This document shows positions 8,207 through 16,811 of a DNA stretch of 38,875 nucleotides, one piece after another. The stretch spans positions 2,094 to 40,968 of the forward strand of contig PATH01000011.1 in the NCBI GenBank assembly GCA_002712325.1, in the 5' to 3' direction. Both the position numbers and the translations under genes were made by a program. Below the pieces are notes generated by a model. It was given only the letters and a program-made list of their open reading frames with translations, ran no database searches and had not been told where the DNA came from. Within the stretch, counting starts at the first letter, position 1; every line of letters begins with the position of its first letter. This DNA comes from Acidimicrobiaceae bacterium. GTDB lineage: Bacteria; Actinomycetota; Acidimicrobiia; Acidimicrobiales; UBA8592.

Positions 8207-9195
8207 CGCTGATCATCCCCCTGACGGAAGACTTTCGTAATTTCATTAATTGCATGAAGCAAATCATCCGACAAAGGATTCTCCACGGCATTAATTGCAT
8301 CATCCAACTGCGACGGTTTTGTAGCTCCGACAATAGGGGAAGTTATGACAGGATTCGCAAGAACCCATCCGATAGCAAGGTGCGCAAGAGTAATTCCCGC
8401 CTGATTCGCCAAAGGTTTAAGTGCATCTACGGTATCGTGCATCATATCATTCCAGTATCTATCTAGATATCGATCTCCCTGTCCTCCCTGCAACGTGAAC
8501 CTCGACCCATCTTCAGGACCACTACGTTTGTGCTTGCCTGTCAAAAATCCACCTGCAAGGGGGTTGTACGGAATGACCCCAATATCCGAAAACTTACATA
8601 GATCAAGAAGTTCACGTTCAGGCTGACGGAATAAGAGATTATAACGGGGCTGAACTACATCAAATCGGATTGTTTTTGATATCGATGCCTCACCTAGCGT
8701 TAGCGCCAATAACCAAGCTGGATAGTTACTACAACCGGCGTAAAGTATTTTTCCTTGCCGTACAAGGTCATCTAGAACTCCTAAGGTCTCATCTATCGGA
8801 GTTTCATAATCAGGGAAATGAACCTGGTAAAGGTCAATGTAATCGGTTTGGAGCCTTCTGAGAGAGTCTTCTACAGAATCTAAGATATTTCGTCTACTAG
8901 CACCACCCTGCCAAGGATTCTTTCCCGTAGGAGCCCAGAACTTAGTCGCAAGCACAACATCTTCCCTACGTGTCTTCATCCACCGGCCAATAATATTCTC
9001 CGTTTCACCTACCAAATCCGGAACTCCATTGGCTGGATATATATCAGCAGTATCGATGAAAGAAATACCTGCGTCTAAGGCATAGTTAAGAATGGAGTGA
9101 GATATATTTTCATCACACTGATTACCAAATGTCATAGTTCCAAGGCATAACCGAGAAACTTTCAAGCCTGTTCTCCCTAAACGTTTATGTTCCAT
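8203..9195 (-). CDS. Aldo/keto reductase
   Basis: This 330-residue TIM-barrel NADPH-dependent oxidoreductase has the catalytic tetrad in place: Asp48 and Tyr53 (FIDTADIYP), Lys85 (ATKFW) and His126 (YQVHFPD). The C-terminal NADP-binding phrase is IVGATKPSQL. It resembles the general-stress or YajO/Tas-like subgroup, which reduces aldehydes and ketones; the substrate is unknown. The ATG at 9195 follows a GGAAGAAG site, 14 bases after the FMN-split-barrel gene, so it is the third gene of the maoC operon. It converges tail-to-tail with the PlsC-like gene with a 4-base overlap and no space for an intervening terminator. Confidence 0.9.
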   Translation of the reverse strand: MEHKRLGRTGLKVSRLCLGTMTFGNQCDENISHSILNYALDAGISFIDTADIYPANGVPDLVGETENIIGRWMKTRREDVVLATKFWAPTGKNPWQGGASRRNILDSVEDSLRRLQTDYIDLYQVHFPDYETPIDETLGVLDDLVRQGKILYAGCSNYPAWLLALTLGEASISKTIRFDVVQPRYNLLFRQPERELLDLCKFSDIGVIPYNPLAGGFLTGKHKRSGPEDGSRFTLQGGQGDRYLDRYWNDMMHDTVDALKPLANQAGITLAHLAIGWVLANPVITSPIVGATKPSQLDDAINAVENPLSDDLLHAINEITKVFRQGDDQR

Positions 9196-9209
9196 CTTCT
9201 TCCATTCTC

Positions 9210-9593
9210 TTATATTGTTTGGCAGTCAGACCCGCAAGAGTGGTTATCGTTTGTGGAGCTCTGAGCAGGCCGATGCAAAATTCCGGAATCAAAAGATATC
9301 TTCCATAGTGAAGCACTGACATCAGAATTTTCAACCTTAGAGGCAATCCCATCAATAATCAGGCTGTAGCCTCCTACCTCTTTCGGTGGCCATAACATTG
9401 TTACCTGAGCGCAGTTTTTAAGATTTTTAGTTCCTCTTTTCCCAACAGTAAACACAAGGCCATCATTGTCTGTGACAAATGTTAAGTTTGCGACATGTGG
9501 ATGTCCGTCTGCAGTAGCTGAAATAAAATAGGTTGACGTCCCGAACTCTTCTATTGTTTTCAGAATATCTTTTGCCGATACGGGAATACTCAT
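9210..9593 (-). CDS. Pyridoxamine 5'-phosphate oxidase-like FMN/F420-binding split-barrel protein
   Basis: I use the ATG at 9593 (MSIPVSAKD, 127 residues), which overlaps the MaoC stop as ATGA; an upstream ATG at 9617 would add eight residues read inside maoC. The sequence (YFISATADGHPHVANLTFVTDNDGLVFTVGKRGTKNLKN) has the split-barrel pattern of small PPOX-family proteins that bind FMN or F420 and reduce small molecules. In actinobacteria many of these are F420-linked. The C-terminal tail (about residues 95-127) has a Cys/His-rich end (NDNHSCGSDC) that could bind metal or be unstructured. It lies in an operon with MaoC and the aldo/keto reductase. Cofactor and substrate are not proven. Confidence 0.7.
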   Translation of the reverse strand: MSIPVSAKDILKTIEEFGTSTYFISATADGHPHVANLTFVTDNDGLVFTVGKRGTKNLKNCAQVTMLWPPKEVGGYSLIIDGIASKVENSDVSASLWKISFDSGILHRPAQSSTNDNHSCGSDCQTI

Positions 9594-10063
9594 GCAAAAA
9601 CTGTCCGGCCTATCCATTCAGCAATAAGTGCAGGTTTTTCTTGTCCTTCAATTTCAACTGTCATTAGCCGTGTCATGTCAATTGCGCTCCCTTTGAGAAC
9701 AACATCAATTGTTTGCGAAGTTGCACGTATTCGGGACCCTGCAGGAACAGGATTTATGAACCTTACCTTATTTAAACCATAGTTAACCCCCATGAGAACT
9801 CCATCAAGCCTTGGAGTATCAACTGGAATCGTTGTGGACAAATGAACCAGCATGGATAATGTCAAGAAACCATGCGCAACTGTTCCACCAAATGGTGTTT
9901 GAGCGGCCCGCTCAGGATCTATATGTATAAATTGGTGATCCAGCGTCGTATCTGCAAAGTCATCTATTCGCTCTTGTGTCAATTCAAACCAGTCACCAGC
10001 TACGGGGTCTACCCCTATTGAGGACTGCATTGATTCGTATGCTTTCTGGGCGTTCTCACTCAT
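9590..10063 (-). CDS. MaoC-like enoyl-CoA hydratase (hotdog fold)
   Basis: This 157-residue single-hotdog protein has the R-hydratase signature: FADTTLDHQFIHIDPERA, with the expected catalytic pair Asp42 and His47, then GGTVAHGFLTLS (59-70). These enzymes hydrate trans-2-enoyl-CoA to (R)-3-hydroxyacyl-CoA. AGGAG lies just upstream of the ATG, partly inside a hairpin (10072-10091). It is the first gene of a three-gene operon with the FMN-split-barrel protein and the aldo/keto reductase. The length is typical. The (R)-specific activity follows from the family; the acyl chain is unknown. Confidence 0.9.
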   Translation of the reverse strand: MSENAQKAYESMQSSIGVDPVAGDWFELTQERIDDFADTTLDHQFIHIDPERAAQTPFGGTVAHGFLTLSMLVHLSTTIPVDTPRLDGVLMGVNYGLNKVRFINPVPAGSRIRATSQTIDVVLKGSAIDMTRLMTVEIEGQEKPALIAEWIGRTVFA

Positions 10064-10071
10064 ATATTCTC

Positions 10072-10091
10072 CTAATCTAAAACAAGATTAG
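10072..10091 (-). promoter_or_regulatory. Inverted repeat overlapping the maoC ribosome-binding site
   Basis: Perfect 7-base arms (CTAATCT and AGATTAG) are separated by 6 bases, immediately upstream of maoC. In the mRNA the second arm runs into the AGGAG site, sharing its first two bases, so a hairpin could partly mask ribosome binding. Alternatively it is a DNA operator for a dimeric (TetR-like) repressor. No regulator gene is nearby. Confidence 0.35.
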
Positions 10092-10184
10092 ACCCTCAAA
10101 TTGATCTATTGAAATCCAAATGTTCTATCTTGAGAAAAACTTTTCAAATATGCGATTTCGCTAATTTGATGCTATCCATTCAGT

Positions 10185-10787
10185 GTGGCAACTTTTCCTG
10201 ATCCATTGCGAATCCTAGACCTAGCCCAAACACGGTCAGCTTCGGTTCTTGCGTCAATTAGTCACGATCAACTTGGTCTTCCTACTCCTTGTGACGAATG
10301 GTCTGTGAGGGATGTTATAAATAAACTCGTAGCCTCGACTCTTCTGTTTGCATCTTTTGGAAGAAGAGAAGATGGTGATCCAAATCTAGATCTAATCAAT
10401 CCTAGAGACTTGATAGGCGATGATCCGCTAGGGACATTTAGCTCTGCAGCATTAGAATGCAGAGCAGCTTGGAGATCCCCCGGAGCGCTTGAAGGGATGG
10501 CAACCTCAACTATTGGAGAAGCAAAGGCGCGCTCTGTTCTTAATGCAAGGATCTTTGATACGACAGTTTTAAGCTGGGATATAAGCAAAGCTTGCGAAGT
10601 GCAACACTTTATAGATGAGGAACAAGCATCTTATGTTCTTCGAGTAGCGAATGCTCTCGTTCCAGCAGTTCGATCTCATAACAGAGCGCGCTATAAAGAT
10701 CCTATTTCCGTTACCGAGAATTCCTCAGATCTTGACAAGTTGATTTCCGTAACCGGCCGTGACCCTGAGTGGAGAACGGGAGATTAG
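10185..10787 (+). CDS. TIGR03086-type (mycothiol-dependent maleylpyruvate isomerase/DinB-like) protein
   Basis: This 200-residue protein starts at GTG 10185. The N-terminal pattern LPTPCDEWSVRDVINKLVAST (about residues 32-52) is the hallmark of the actinobacterial TIGR03086/mycothiol maleylpyruvate isomerase N-terminal family, a four-helix DinB-like metal fold. The usual NH.V metal-ligand histidine is replaced by Lys47 (INKLV), so metal binding is doubtful. Function in the family is mostly unknown. The gene faces away from maoC across a 121-base intergenic region, and its stop is 5 bases from the end of the convergent acyl-CoA dehydrogenase gene. Support for family membership is moderate. Confidence 0.65.
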   Translation: MATFPDPLRILDLAQTRSASVLASISHDQLGLPTPCDEWSVRDVINKLVASTLLFASFGRREDGDPNLDLINPRDLIGDDPLGTFSSAALECRAAWRSPGALEGMATSTIGEAKARSVLNARIFDTTVLSWDISKACEVQHFIDEEQASYVLRVANALVPAVRSHNRARYKDPISVTENSSDLDKLISVTGRDPEWRTGD

Positions 10788-10792
10788 ATTTT

Positions 10793-12025
10793 TTAACTCC
10801 GAGGGACTTCAATCCAAGGTATTTCTTTATCAACTCTGGGCTCTCCAGGAAGGCCAAGCACTTGTTCGCCCAATATATTTCGCATGATTTCCGAAGTTCC
10901 GCCTTCGATTGAATTGGCTCGCACTCTAAGGAAGGCGTAACGGGGCCCATGGATTGACCCATCTGTAGATAATAACTCTGGACGGCGGAAAGTGTAGTCA
11001 TAATCGATTTGCCCCTCAGGACCCATCAAGTCGAGACATAATTCATAAATAGCTTTATTCAATTCAGCGGAAGCAAGTTTTCCGATTGACCCTTCTGGAC
11101 CGGGGTTCCCAGCCTTTGCAGCAACTGATGCACGTTGGTTAGTTAGGCGAAGTGCCTCAGCTTTAGCCCATAGATTCATTAATCTATCCTGACTAGCTTT
11201 ATTTCTCCTGTCTTTAGGTAAGGATTTCCAGAGTTCTACCGCATCACTTATTGGCCCCATCCCTGGCTTGGATGTACTACCTCCGCTACTTCCACCTATC
11301 GCCGACCTTTCATTCATTAATGTTGTTAGCGAAACTCTCCACCCTTCACCGACATCACCAATTCTATGGCTATCCGGTATTCTGACTTCTGTAATATATA
11401 CTTCGTTAAATTCAGCTTCGCCAGTAATCTGTCTTAGGGGTCGAACTTCAACTCCTTCAGCATGCATGTCTAAGGCAAAATAAGTCATTCCTTTGTGTTT
11501 AGGTAATTCAGGATTACTTCGTGTAACTAGCATTCCCCAGTCACCAAGGTGGGCTAAAGTATTCCAAACTTTCTGCCCACTAACAACCCACTCGTCACCA
11601 TCTCGCTCTGCTTTACATGCAAGACCGGCGAAATCGGAACCAGCTCCAGGTTCTGAAAATAATTGGCACCATCTTTCTTCACCAGTGAACATTGGTTTCA
11701 GAAAACGTTTCTTTTGTTCTTCCGTTCCGTGAGTAGAAATAGTGGGGCCAGCGAGAGACATGAAAAAAGTGGTTGGGTCAGTAGGCGCAGCTCCGGCTTC
11801 ACGCATTCTTCGCTCAATAATTCTTTGGAGATTCGGACGTAACCCCATTCCCCCTTGACCTTCGGGAAAGTGTATCCAAGCTAAACCTGCATCAAACCGA
11901 GCTGAACGAAAAGCAACGTCATCTATTTCATGAGGGTTGAACTCCCCAAGAAATTTATCAATTTTGAGATTCAGAGCTTTTTCCGATTCTTCTATATTCA
12001 GATTCGTATCAAGTATTTGGCTCAT
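10793..12025 (-). CDS. Acyl-CoA dehydrogenase
   Basis: This 410-residue FAD enzyme has the ACAD layout: an N-terminal helical domain, then the middle beta-domain signature (CQLFSEPGAGSDFAGL, about 130-145; GQKVWNTLAHLGDWGMLVTR) and the C-terminal helical domain. The probable catalytic base is Glu374 in IEGGTSEIMRN. It oxidises acyl-CoA to trans-2-enoyl-CoA and would need electron-transfer flavoprotein. Its style resembles mycobacterial FadE proteins of branched-chain or sterol-side-chain catabolism. It is the last gene of the long minus-strand block, 42 bases after tsaD, and converges with the TIGR03086-like gene. The substrate is not determined. Confidence 0.92.
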   Translation of the reverse strand: MSQILDTNLNIEESEKALNLKIDKFLGEFNPHEIDDVAFRSARFDAGLAWIHFPEGQGGMGLRPNLQRIIERRMREAGAAPTDPTTFFMSLAGPTISTHGTEEQKKRFLKPMFTGEERWCQLFSEPGAGSDFAGLACKAERDGDEWVVSGQKVWNTLAHLGDWGMLVTRSNPELPKHKGMTYFALDMHAEGVEVRPLRQITGEAEFNEVYITEVRIPDSHRIGDVGEGWRVSLTTLMNERSAIGGSSGGSTSKPGMGPISDAVELWKSLPKDRRNKASQDRLMNLWAKAEALRLTNQRASVAAKAGNPGPEGSIGKLASAELNKAIYELCLDLMGPEGQIDYDYTFRRPELLSTDGSIHGPRYAFLRVRANSIEGGTSEIMRNILGEQVLGLPGEPRVDKEIPWIEVPRS

Positions 12026-12067
12026 TGTTTTTTCCTTTCATTGAAACCAATTTAAAGCTTTTAATAA

Positions 12068-13066
12068 TTATTCCGGTATTCGTAGGTTAGGATCCGCACC
12101 TGTTGCTAGATTACTGGGGCCATCGTGTTGGAAGCGCCTCCATGCTGCTGCTCCAATCATTGCGGCATTATCCGTGCAATACGACCTGCTCGGAATAAAT
12201 GGTTTAAGTCCTTCTTTAGGACACGCATCTAAGATTGCTTCTCGTAGCCGCGAATTTGCTGCTACCCCGCCACCGATGCAAACACCTACCGCATTCTGGT
12301 CTTTAGCGGCTCTTATTGTTTTGGTAACTAATACATCCACTACAGCTTCCTGAAAGGATGCGGCAATATTCTCATCCAATTCATCTGGATTTTTTCGTAC
12401 ATAGTTAATTACGGCTGTCTTAAGACCGCTAAAGCTAAAGTCGTAACCTTCTCCGATCATTGGTCTTGGAAAACTTATTTTAGCTTGACCAGAAGTAGCT
12501 AATTTATCAATGATTGGGCCTCCAGGGTAACCCAAGCCTAAATATCGAGCTACTTTGTCGTACGCTTCGCCTGCCGCATCATCAAGAGTCTGACCTAAAA
12601 CTCGGTAGGTCAAGTGCTCGTCCATTGAAACCAGCATCGTGTGGCCTCCTGAGACGAGCAGGATGATCATAGGAAGTTCAAGATCTGGTTCTTCTAAGAA
12701 ACTTGAATACAGGTGTCCTTCAAGATGGTTGACACCAATAAATGGTTTATCCCAAACAAGAGCTAATGATTTTGCTGCGCTAACACCAACAAGTAGGGAG
12801 CCAATTAAACCTGGCCCACGCGTTGCGGCCACTAAATCTAAGTCATGGTGCTCTATTCCTGCCTCAATTAGAGTTTGCGCAATCACTGGCGTAATAAGAT
12901 CTACATGGGCTCGGCTTGCTACTTCTGGGACCACGCCACCATATCTAGCGTGGATATCAACTTGGCTACTAACAACAGATGAGAGGACGTGTTTACCTTC
13001 TGCAACAACTGCGGCAGCTGTTTCATCGCATGACGTCTCAATTGCGAGCACTAACCCTCGAGTCAT
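12068..13066 (-). CDS. tsaD: tRNA N6-adenosine threonylcarbamoyltransferase TsaD
   Basis: This 332-residue ASKHA-fold enzyme transfers the threonylcarbamoyl group from its AMP adduct to A37 of ANN-decoding tRNAs. The start MTRGLVLAIETSCDETAAA and the metal-binding HLEGH motif (His114, His118, in GVNHLEGHLYS) are diagnostic, and the C-terminus has CIGGGVAANSRLR and the DNAAMIGAA phrase. It overlaps rimI by 4 bases (ATGA) and is the fourth gene of the tsaE-tsaB-rimI-tsaD unit. All partners except TsaC/Sua5 are in this window. The length is normal. Confidence 0.97.
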   Translation of the reverse strand: MTRGLVLAIETSCDETAAAVVAEGKHVLSSVVSSQVDIHARYGGVVPEVASRAHVDLITPVIAQTLIEAGIEHHDLDLVAATRGPGLIGSLLVGVSAAKSLALVWDKPFIGVNHLEGHLYSSFLEEPDLELPMIILLVSGGHTMLVSMDEHLTYRVLGQTLDDAAGEAYDKVARYLGLGYPGGPIIDKLATSGQAKISFPRPMIGEGYDFSFSGLKTAVINYVRKNPDELDENIAASFQEAVVDVLVTKTIRAAKDQNAVGVCIGGGVAANSRLREAILDACPKEGLKPFIPSRSYCTDNAAMIGAAAWRRFQHDGPSNLATGADPNLRIPE

Positions 13067-13599
13067 TTTTTTGCATCTCCTACAAGAACAGTGAAAGGTA
13101 ATTTACATTCAATTTCTAAAAGTCTATCTGTTAAGGACCGATGTTGAAGATTTTCAATCGTCATGACTATTGCATCCTCGTTATCGGCTTGGTAATAACC
13201 TCTTCGAAGGCCAACTGGAGCAAACCCAAATTTTCGGTAGAGCCCCTGAGCCGCCTTATTAGAAGCTCGTACCTCAAGGGTTATAGTTTCGATACCCTCC
13301 TCAAGGTCATCAACTTCATTTAGCATTTGGAATAACAGAACTGACCCAACCCCAGAGGTACGATGAAGCTTTTGGGTAGCAACCGTTATGATATGGAAAT
13401 CAGTATGTGATAGTAGTCCTCCTATGAACCCAATCAATTCTGTTGCTTTGAAAGCTCCCAAGTAAATTCGATGTAGACGGGCGAGTTCCAGCTTCCACAA
13501 GGAACGCGACCAGGGTTCGGGGAATGAATCTTGATCAAGTGCACAAATTTCTTCTAAGTCATCCGGAGTTACTCTTCGAACTTCTAGCCCGAGACTCAT
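13063..13599 (-). CDS. rimI: RimI-like ribosomal-protein/TsaD-associated N-acetyltransferase
   Basis: This 178-residue GNAT-fold protein begins MSLGLEVRRVTPDDLEEICALDQDSFPEPWSRSLW, as RimI proteins do. It has the acetyl-CoA loop HRTSGVGS (79-86) and the C-terminal YRKFGFAPVGLRRGYY phrase (about 121-136). RimI acetylates the N-terminus of S18 in Escherichia coli and is widely clustered with TsaB/TsaD. It is about 30 residues longer than E. coli RimI (ENLQHRSLTDRLL, then a mixed tail); the tail has no recognised motif. The start overlaps the tsaB stop by 4 bases and its stop overlaps tsaD. Confidence 0.9.
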   Translation of the reverse strand: MSLGLEVRRVTPDDLEEICALDQDSFPEPWSRSLWKLELARLHRIYLGAFKATELIGFIGGLLSHTDFHIITVATQKLHRTSGVGSVLLFQMLNEVDDLEEGIETITLEVRASNKAAQGLYRKFGFAPVGLRRGYYQADNEDAIVMTIENLQHRSLTDRLLEIECKLPFTVLVGDAKK

Positions 13600-14300
13600 C
13601 TGTCAACACGCCGCTTTTGTTTATCAATCTCCAACGCATCTGGTTTCCTCAGGTAAAGCGGTTTGAGCTCTGACGGCTTTATAAAGTCTTCACGCAGAGC
13701 CTTAGCATGTGCCAATTGAACAAGCGAAGACGCTGAGGGAAATGCAAGCCCGGGTTCTGCGAGATCTACCCTTTTGAGATCTTTGAAGTAATCGGCATAG
13801 CGAATAGCCCCATCTCCAACAAGCTGAACTTCATCGTTTGAGGCAAGTAACTCAGCGGATAGATCCTCTGGCGAAGTAACAAGTGGTTCTGAAATTCTTT
13901 GAATTCCTCCTGGAACTTGACGATAGTTAGCATGAAAGATCTCATCTCGTCGTGCATCAATTGCTGCAACAATCAACTTATGACAGTGCCGCACAGGATA
14001 TGCCACCAAATCAAGACTGGTAACTCCGATCATAGGAACATTCAAACCAAATGCAATTGAAATTGCTGACGTTATACCTACGCGCAAGCCGGTGTAAAGC
14101 CCTGGCCCGATGTCAACGGCGACAACACTAATTTCCTGAAGTTCAACTCGAGCCTGTTCACATACAAATTCTATTTGGGGAGTTAAATTTTCAGCATGTC
14201 GCTTTCCTCTTGACGAGTGAGCCGAGGCTAAGACACCTTCATGACCGCCTATTGCACATCCCACTTGGGGTGTGGAGCTTTCAATTCCTAAAATCAGCAT
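13596..14300 (-). CDS. tsaB: tRNA threonylcarbamoyladenosine biosynthesis protein TsaB
   Basis: This 234-residue ASKHA-fold pseudo-enzyme acts as the scaffold for TsaD and TsaE in t6A synthesis. The N-terminal MLILGIESSTPQVGCAI and the GPGLYTGLRVG phrase (about 89-99) are typical of the family, as is DARRDEIFHA. It lacks the TsaD metal site, as expected. It overlaps tsaE by 7 bases and rimI by 4, so the four proteins are probably made together. Length and motif content are normal. Confidence 0.95.
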   Translation of the reverse strand: MLILGIESSTPQVGCAIGGHEGVLASAHSSRGKRHAENLTPQIEFVCEQARVELQEISVVAVDIGPGLYTGLRVGITSAISIAFGLNVPMIGVTSLDLVAYPVRHCHKLIVAAIDARRDEIFHANYRQVPGGIQRISEPLVTSPEDLSAELLASNDEVQLVGDGAIRYADYFKDLKRVDLAEPGLAFPSASSLVQLAHAKALREDFIKPSELKPLYLRKPDALEIDKQKRRVDR

Positions 14301-14782
14301 TCAAATAAACCTTTTTTTTCAAGTAACTGCTTGAGGGGGAGCATTCGGCTATTCCAAGAGGGCCCATTTGCTGTAATCGTTATCAGGCGAGCAGTGTCTG
14401 CTTCTCCATATGCAAATGAAATTTCCAAATGGTCTTTAGGTAACGCTGAGATAATTTGATCACCCCATTCAATCAAAGTGACCGAGTTACCTTCAAACAG
14501 TTCAGGTAATGCTAAATCACGAACTTCCTCAATTTGGTCTATTCGATAAACATCAAGATGATGAATTTGCAAAGCTCCCTGATATTCTCTCGCCAAAGTA
14601 AATGTTGGGCTGGTAATAGCTTCGTTGACTCCAAGCGACGTTCCAAACCCTTGTGTAAAGGAAGTTTTCCCCGCACCTAAATCCCCAACCAAAAGAATCA
14701 AATCACTGGGTTCCACAACTTGAGCTACAGATTCTGCCACCTGATGGGTTTCGCTAAGAGTAGACGCTTTTATTTTTATCAC
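14294..14782 (-). CDS. tsaE: tRNA threonylcarbamoyladenosine biosynthesis ATPase TsaE
   Basis: This 162-residue P-loop ATPase has a Walker A motif GDLGAGKTS (33-41), the TSPTF phrase, and HHLDVYRI followed by LIEWGD, all diagnostic of TsaE/YjeE. It powers turnover of the TsaB-TsaD complex. It is the first gene of the t6A unit, 59 bases downstream of the P1-family peptidase start-side neighbour, so the group may share a promoter in 14783-14841 or be part of the longer transcript. No clear promoter was identified. Confidence 0.95.
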   Translation of the reverse strand: MIKIKASTLSETHQVAESVAQVVEPSDLILLVGDLGAGKTSFTQGFGTSLGVNEAITSPTFTLAREYQGALQIHHLDVYRIDQIEEVRDLALPELFEGNSVTLIEWGDQIISALPKDHLEISFAYGEADTARLITITANGPSWNSRMLPLKQLLEKKGLFEC

Positions 14783-14841
14783 AACTTAAGGTTAGTGCTT
14801 CATAGCTACAGAATTGATGTGTTCGTGAAACCAATTGCAAT

Positions 14842-15696
14842 TTATTTGTCAGCAATACTTTTGATTGCAGTTTCAACTACAAGTGTCGCCAGTGACCGAA
14901 TTGTTGACACTTCTGCACGCACTTGTCCGGTTGCTGCAACTACCACTGCATCGCCATCACCGCTTGTATGTGCAGGGAACAAGGCTCGAGCATAACCATC
15001 ATGAGCGCTTTGGCTAACTAGAAAACATTCTGATTTCGTTAATTTTGCATTTGTAGCTACCACGCCAATAGTAGTGTTCTCGAATGGATTGACTGATGGG
15101 AAACTGAACTGCCCATCTCTTATCTTTTCTGGATATTCCCCAAAATCAATATCACCACTAGCATTAACGGCAATTAGGCAAGAAACAATTAGGTCTTCTT
15201 CACGAAGAGTTGAGCCCCCAAGACCTCCGGCTACAGCGAAGCTCTTACCTCTCCATTTAGATACAGTGGCTCCTGCTCCTGCTCCTACTCTTCCCAAAGG
15301 CGTTGTTGAAGATGCTACTGTTGCAGCTTCTTTTCCCTCTTCGTGACCTGGTCGAACCGTTGCGGAACCATTTGCGAGATCAAACAATGAGAGTCCCACA
15401 ACAATAGGTACTTTCCCTGCTGAAGTATTAAATCCGATATTCTCGCCTTCAAGAAATTCCATTACTCCTGAGCATGCGGACAATCCAAAAGCCGAACCAC
15501 CTGATAAGACCACAGCGTTAATTTGATCCACTAAACGGTTGGGATCCAAGAGAGCGAAGTCCCGCGTGGCTGGAGCACCACCTCTAATCTCACCGGAAGC
15601 TATCGTTTCCTGCGGAAAGAGAATTACCGTACAGCCAGTTTGAGCATTTAAGTCTGTCCAATGCCCCACTCTAATTCCTTCAATTTCGGTAATCAT
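14842..15696 (-). CDS. P1-family (S58, DmpA-like) N-terminal-nucleophile aminopeptidase
   Basis: This 284-residue protein begins MITEIEGIRVGHWTDLNAQTGCT, the standard start of the P1/DmpA family. It has RGGAPATRD (38-46), LSGGSAFGL (64-72) and the autoprocessing region ENTTIGVVAT (206-215). By family analogy the chain is cut before the Thr (about 208 or 209), which then becomes the catalytic N-terminal nucleophile; serine is used in DmpA itself, so Thr is the predicted variant here. The enzyme releases N-terminal residues, D- or beta-amino acids in some members. It lies 8 bases after the alr stop, and that neighbour suggests, but does not prove, D-alanine peptide turnover. Confidence 0.85.
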   Translation of the reverse strand: MITEIEGIRVGHWTDLNAQTGCTVILFPQETIASGEIRGGAPATRDFALLDPNRLVDQINAVVLSGGSAFGLSACSGVMEFLEGENIGFNTSAGKVPIVVGLSLFDLANGSATVRPGHEEGKEAATVASSTTPLGRVGAGAGATVSKWRGKSFAVAGGLGGSTLREEDLIVSCLIAVNASGDIDFGEYPEKIRDGQFSFPSVNPFENTTIGVVATNAKLTKSECFLVSQSAHDGYARALFPAHTSGDGDAVVVAATGQVRAEVSTIRSLATLVVETAIKSIADK

Positions 15697-15704
15697 AAGT
15701 AAAC

Positions 15705-16811
15705 CTAAATGTAACGCCTTGGGATTCTACTCTCAATACCGCAAATTATTTCATAGGGTATTGTGTCTAAACATTCCGCCCATTCTATTGCAGTAATTTC
15801 TTCGCCTAATTGGGTACCGATAAGAACGACTTCGTCTCCGGGTAGCACTTCAGTGTCTCCGCAATCGACAAGAAATTGATCCATTGTGATGTTGCCAACT
15901 ATAGGAAATTTATTTCCGCGTATGAGAACCATCCCGCCTTGTCTTCCAAAATTTCGCCTTAATCCATCTGCGTACCCCATTGGCACTGTTGCAATTCTCG
16001 TATCCTTTGGGGCACGCCAGGCAAGACCATAAGAAACACCCTCACCTTCACCTATAATTTTTGTGAAAGATACCTCTGACCGCAAACTCATCGCTGGCCT
16101 AAGTGAAACATTTTCGGACCAGCCCTACGCAGGAGAGATACCATATGTTGCGATTCCGCACCTAACCATGTCATAGCGGCCGGTAGGGAAATTTAAGGCA
16201 AGAGCAGAGTTCGCTGCATGGCAAATCTTTATCGGAACATCGACCTGATCTAATTTCTCTAGTACATGATTAAAGATGGAAAGCTGATGCTCTGAAAATG
16301 AATTATTAACATCGTCTGCAACTGCACAATGGGTCCAGATTCCTTCTAGGTTCAAGTGTTCGCGTTGTGTAACTGATTGAGCTAAGGTAACTGCAAACTT
16401 TGGTTCAGCACCGACCCTTCTCATCCCAGAGTCTATTTTTAAATGAACATTCAACATGGTGTTTACCGATGACGCTGCGGCAGCAGCAGCCGAAATTCCT
16501 TCTCCGCTATAAACAGTTGGAACTAAGCCACATTCAACGACTTCAACCATTTCTGATGGGCGTGGTTCTGAGAGTAGAAGAATCGGGGCTTCTATTCCGG
16601 CGTTTCGTAACTCTCTTCCTTCTTCAACTAAAGCAACGGCCAACCAATCGGCACCACCTTCCACTGCCGCTCGAGCAACAGGGATGGCTCCATGCCCATA
16701 AGCATCGGCTTTGACTACTGCACAGAAAAGCGAGGGCGAAACAAGTTTCTTTAGCTCCGTAACATTATCTTTGATCGCTGATAGGTTTATATCAGCCCAG
16801 GTGGGTCTCAT
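15705..16811 (-). pseudogene. alr: Alanine racemase alr, interrupted by an in-frame TAG
   Basis: The gene is normal in every way except for one TAG codon (16127-16125, codon 229). The frame is open before and after it. The N-terminal part has MRPTWADINL and the PLP lysine Lys34 in VVKADAYGHG. After the TAG the same frame continues GWSENVSLRPAMSLRSEV and contains the opposing catalytic tyrosine, Tyr261, in VSYGLAW, then MGYADGLRR. A product ending at the TAG would lack that tyrosine and the C-terminal domain. The start at 16811 has a GGAGG site and overlaps nnr. Possible readings are a nonsense mutation, a base error, or stop-codon readthrough; TAG is a normal stop elsewhere here. Alr supplies D-alanine for peptidoglycan and is usually essential unless a second racemase exists. 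Confidence 0.8.

Noticed and set aside
15705-16091. Second half of alr as a separate small gene
   Set aside because: It lies in the same frame as the first half with only 11 codons between, has no ribosome site at its ATG, and its sequence is the catalytic C-terminal domain of Alr.
16125-16127. TAG recoded as an amino acid throughout this genome
   Set aside because: TAG clearly ends the Rieske oxygenase gene and both convergent genes at 8203-8206, so general recoding is not supported; only local readthrough or error remains.
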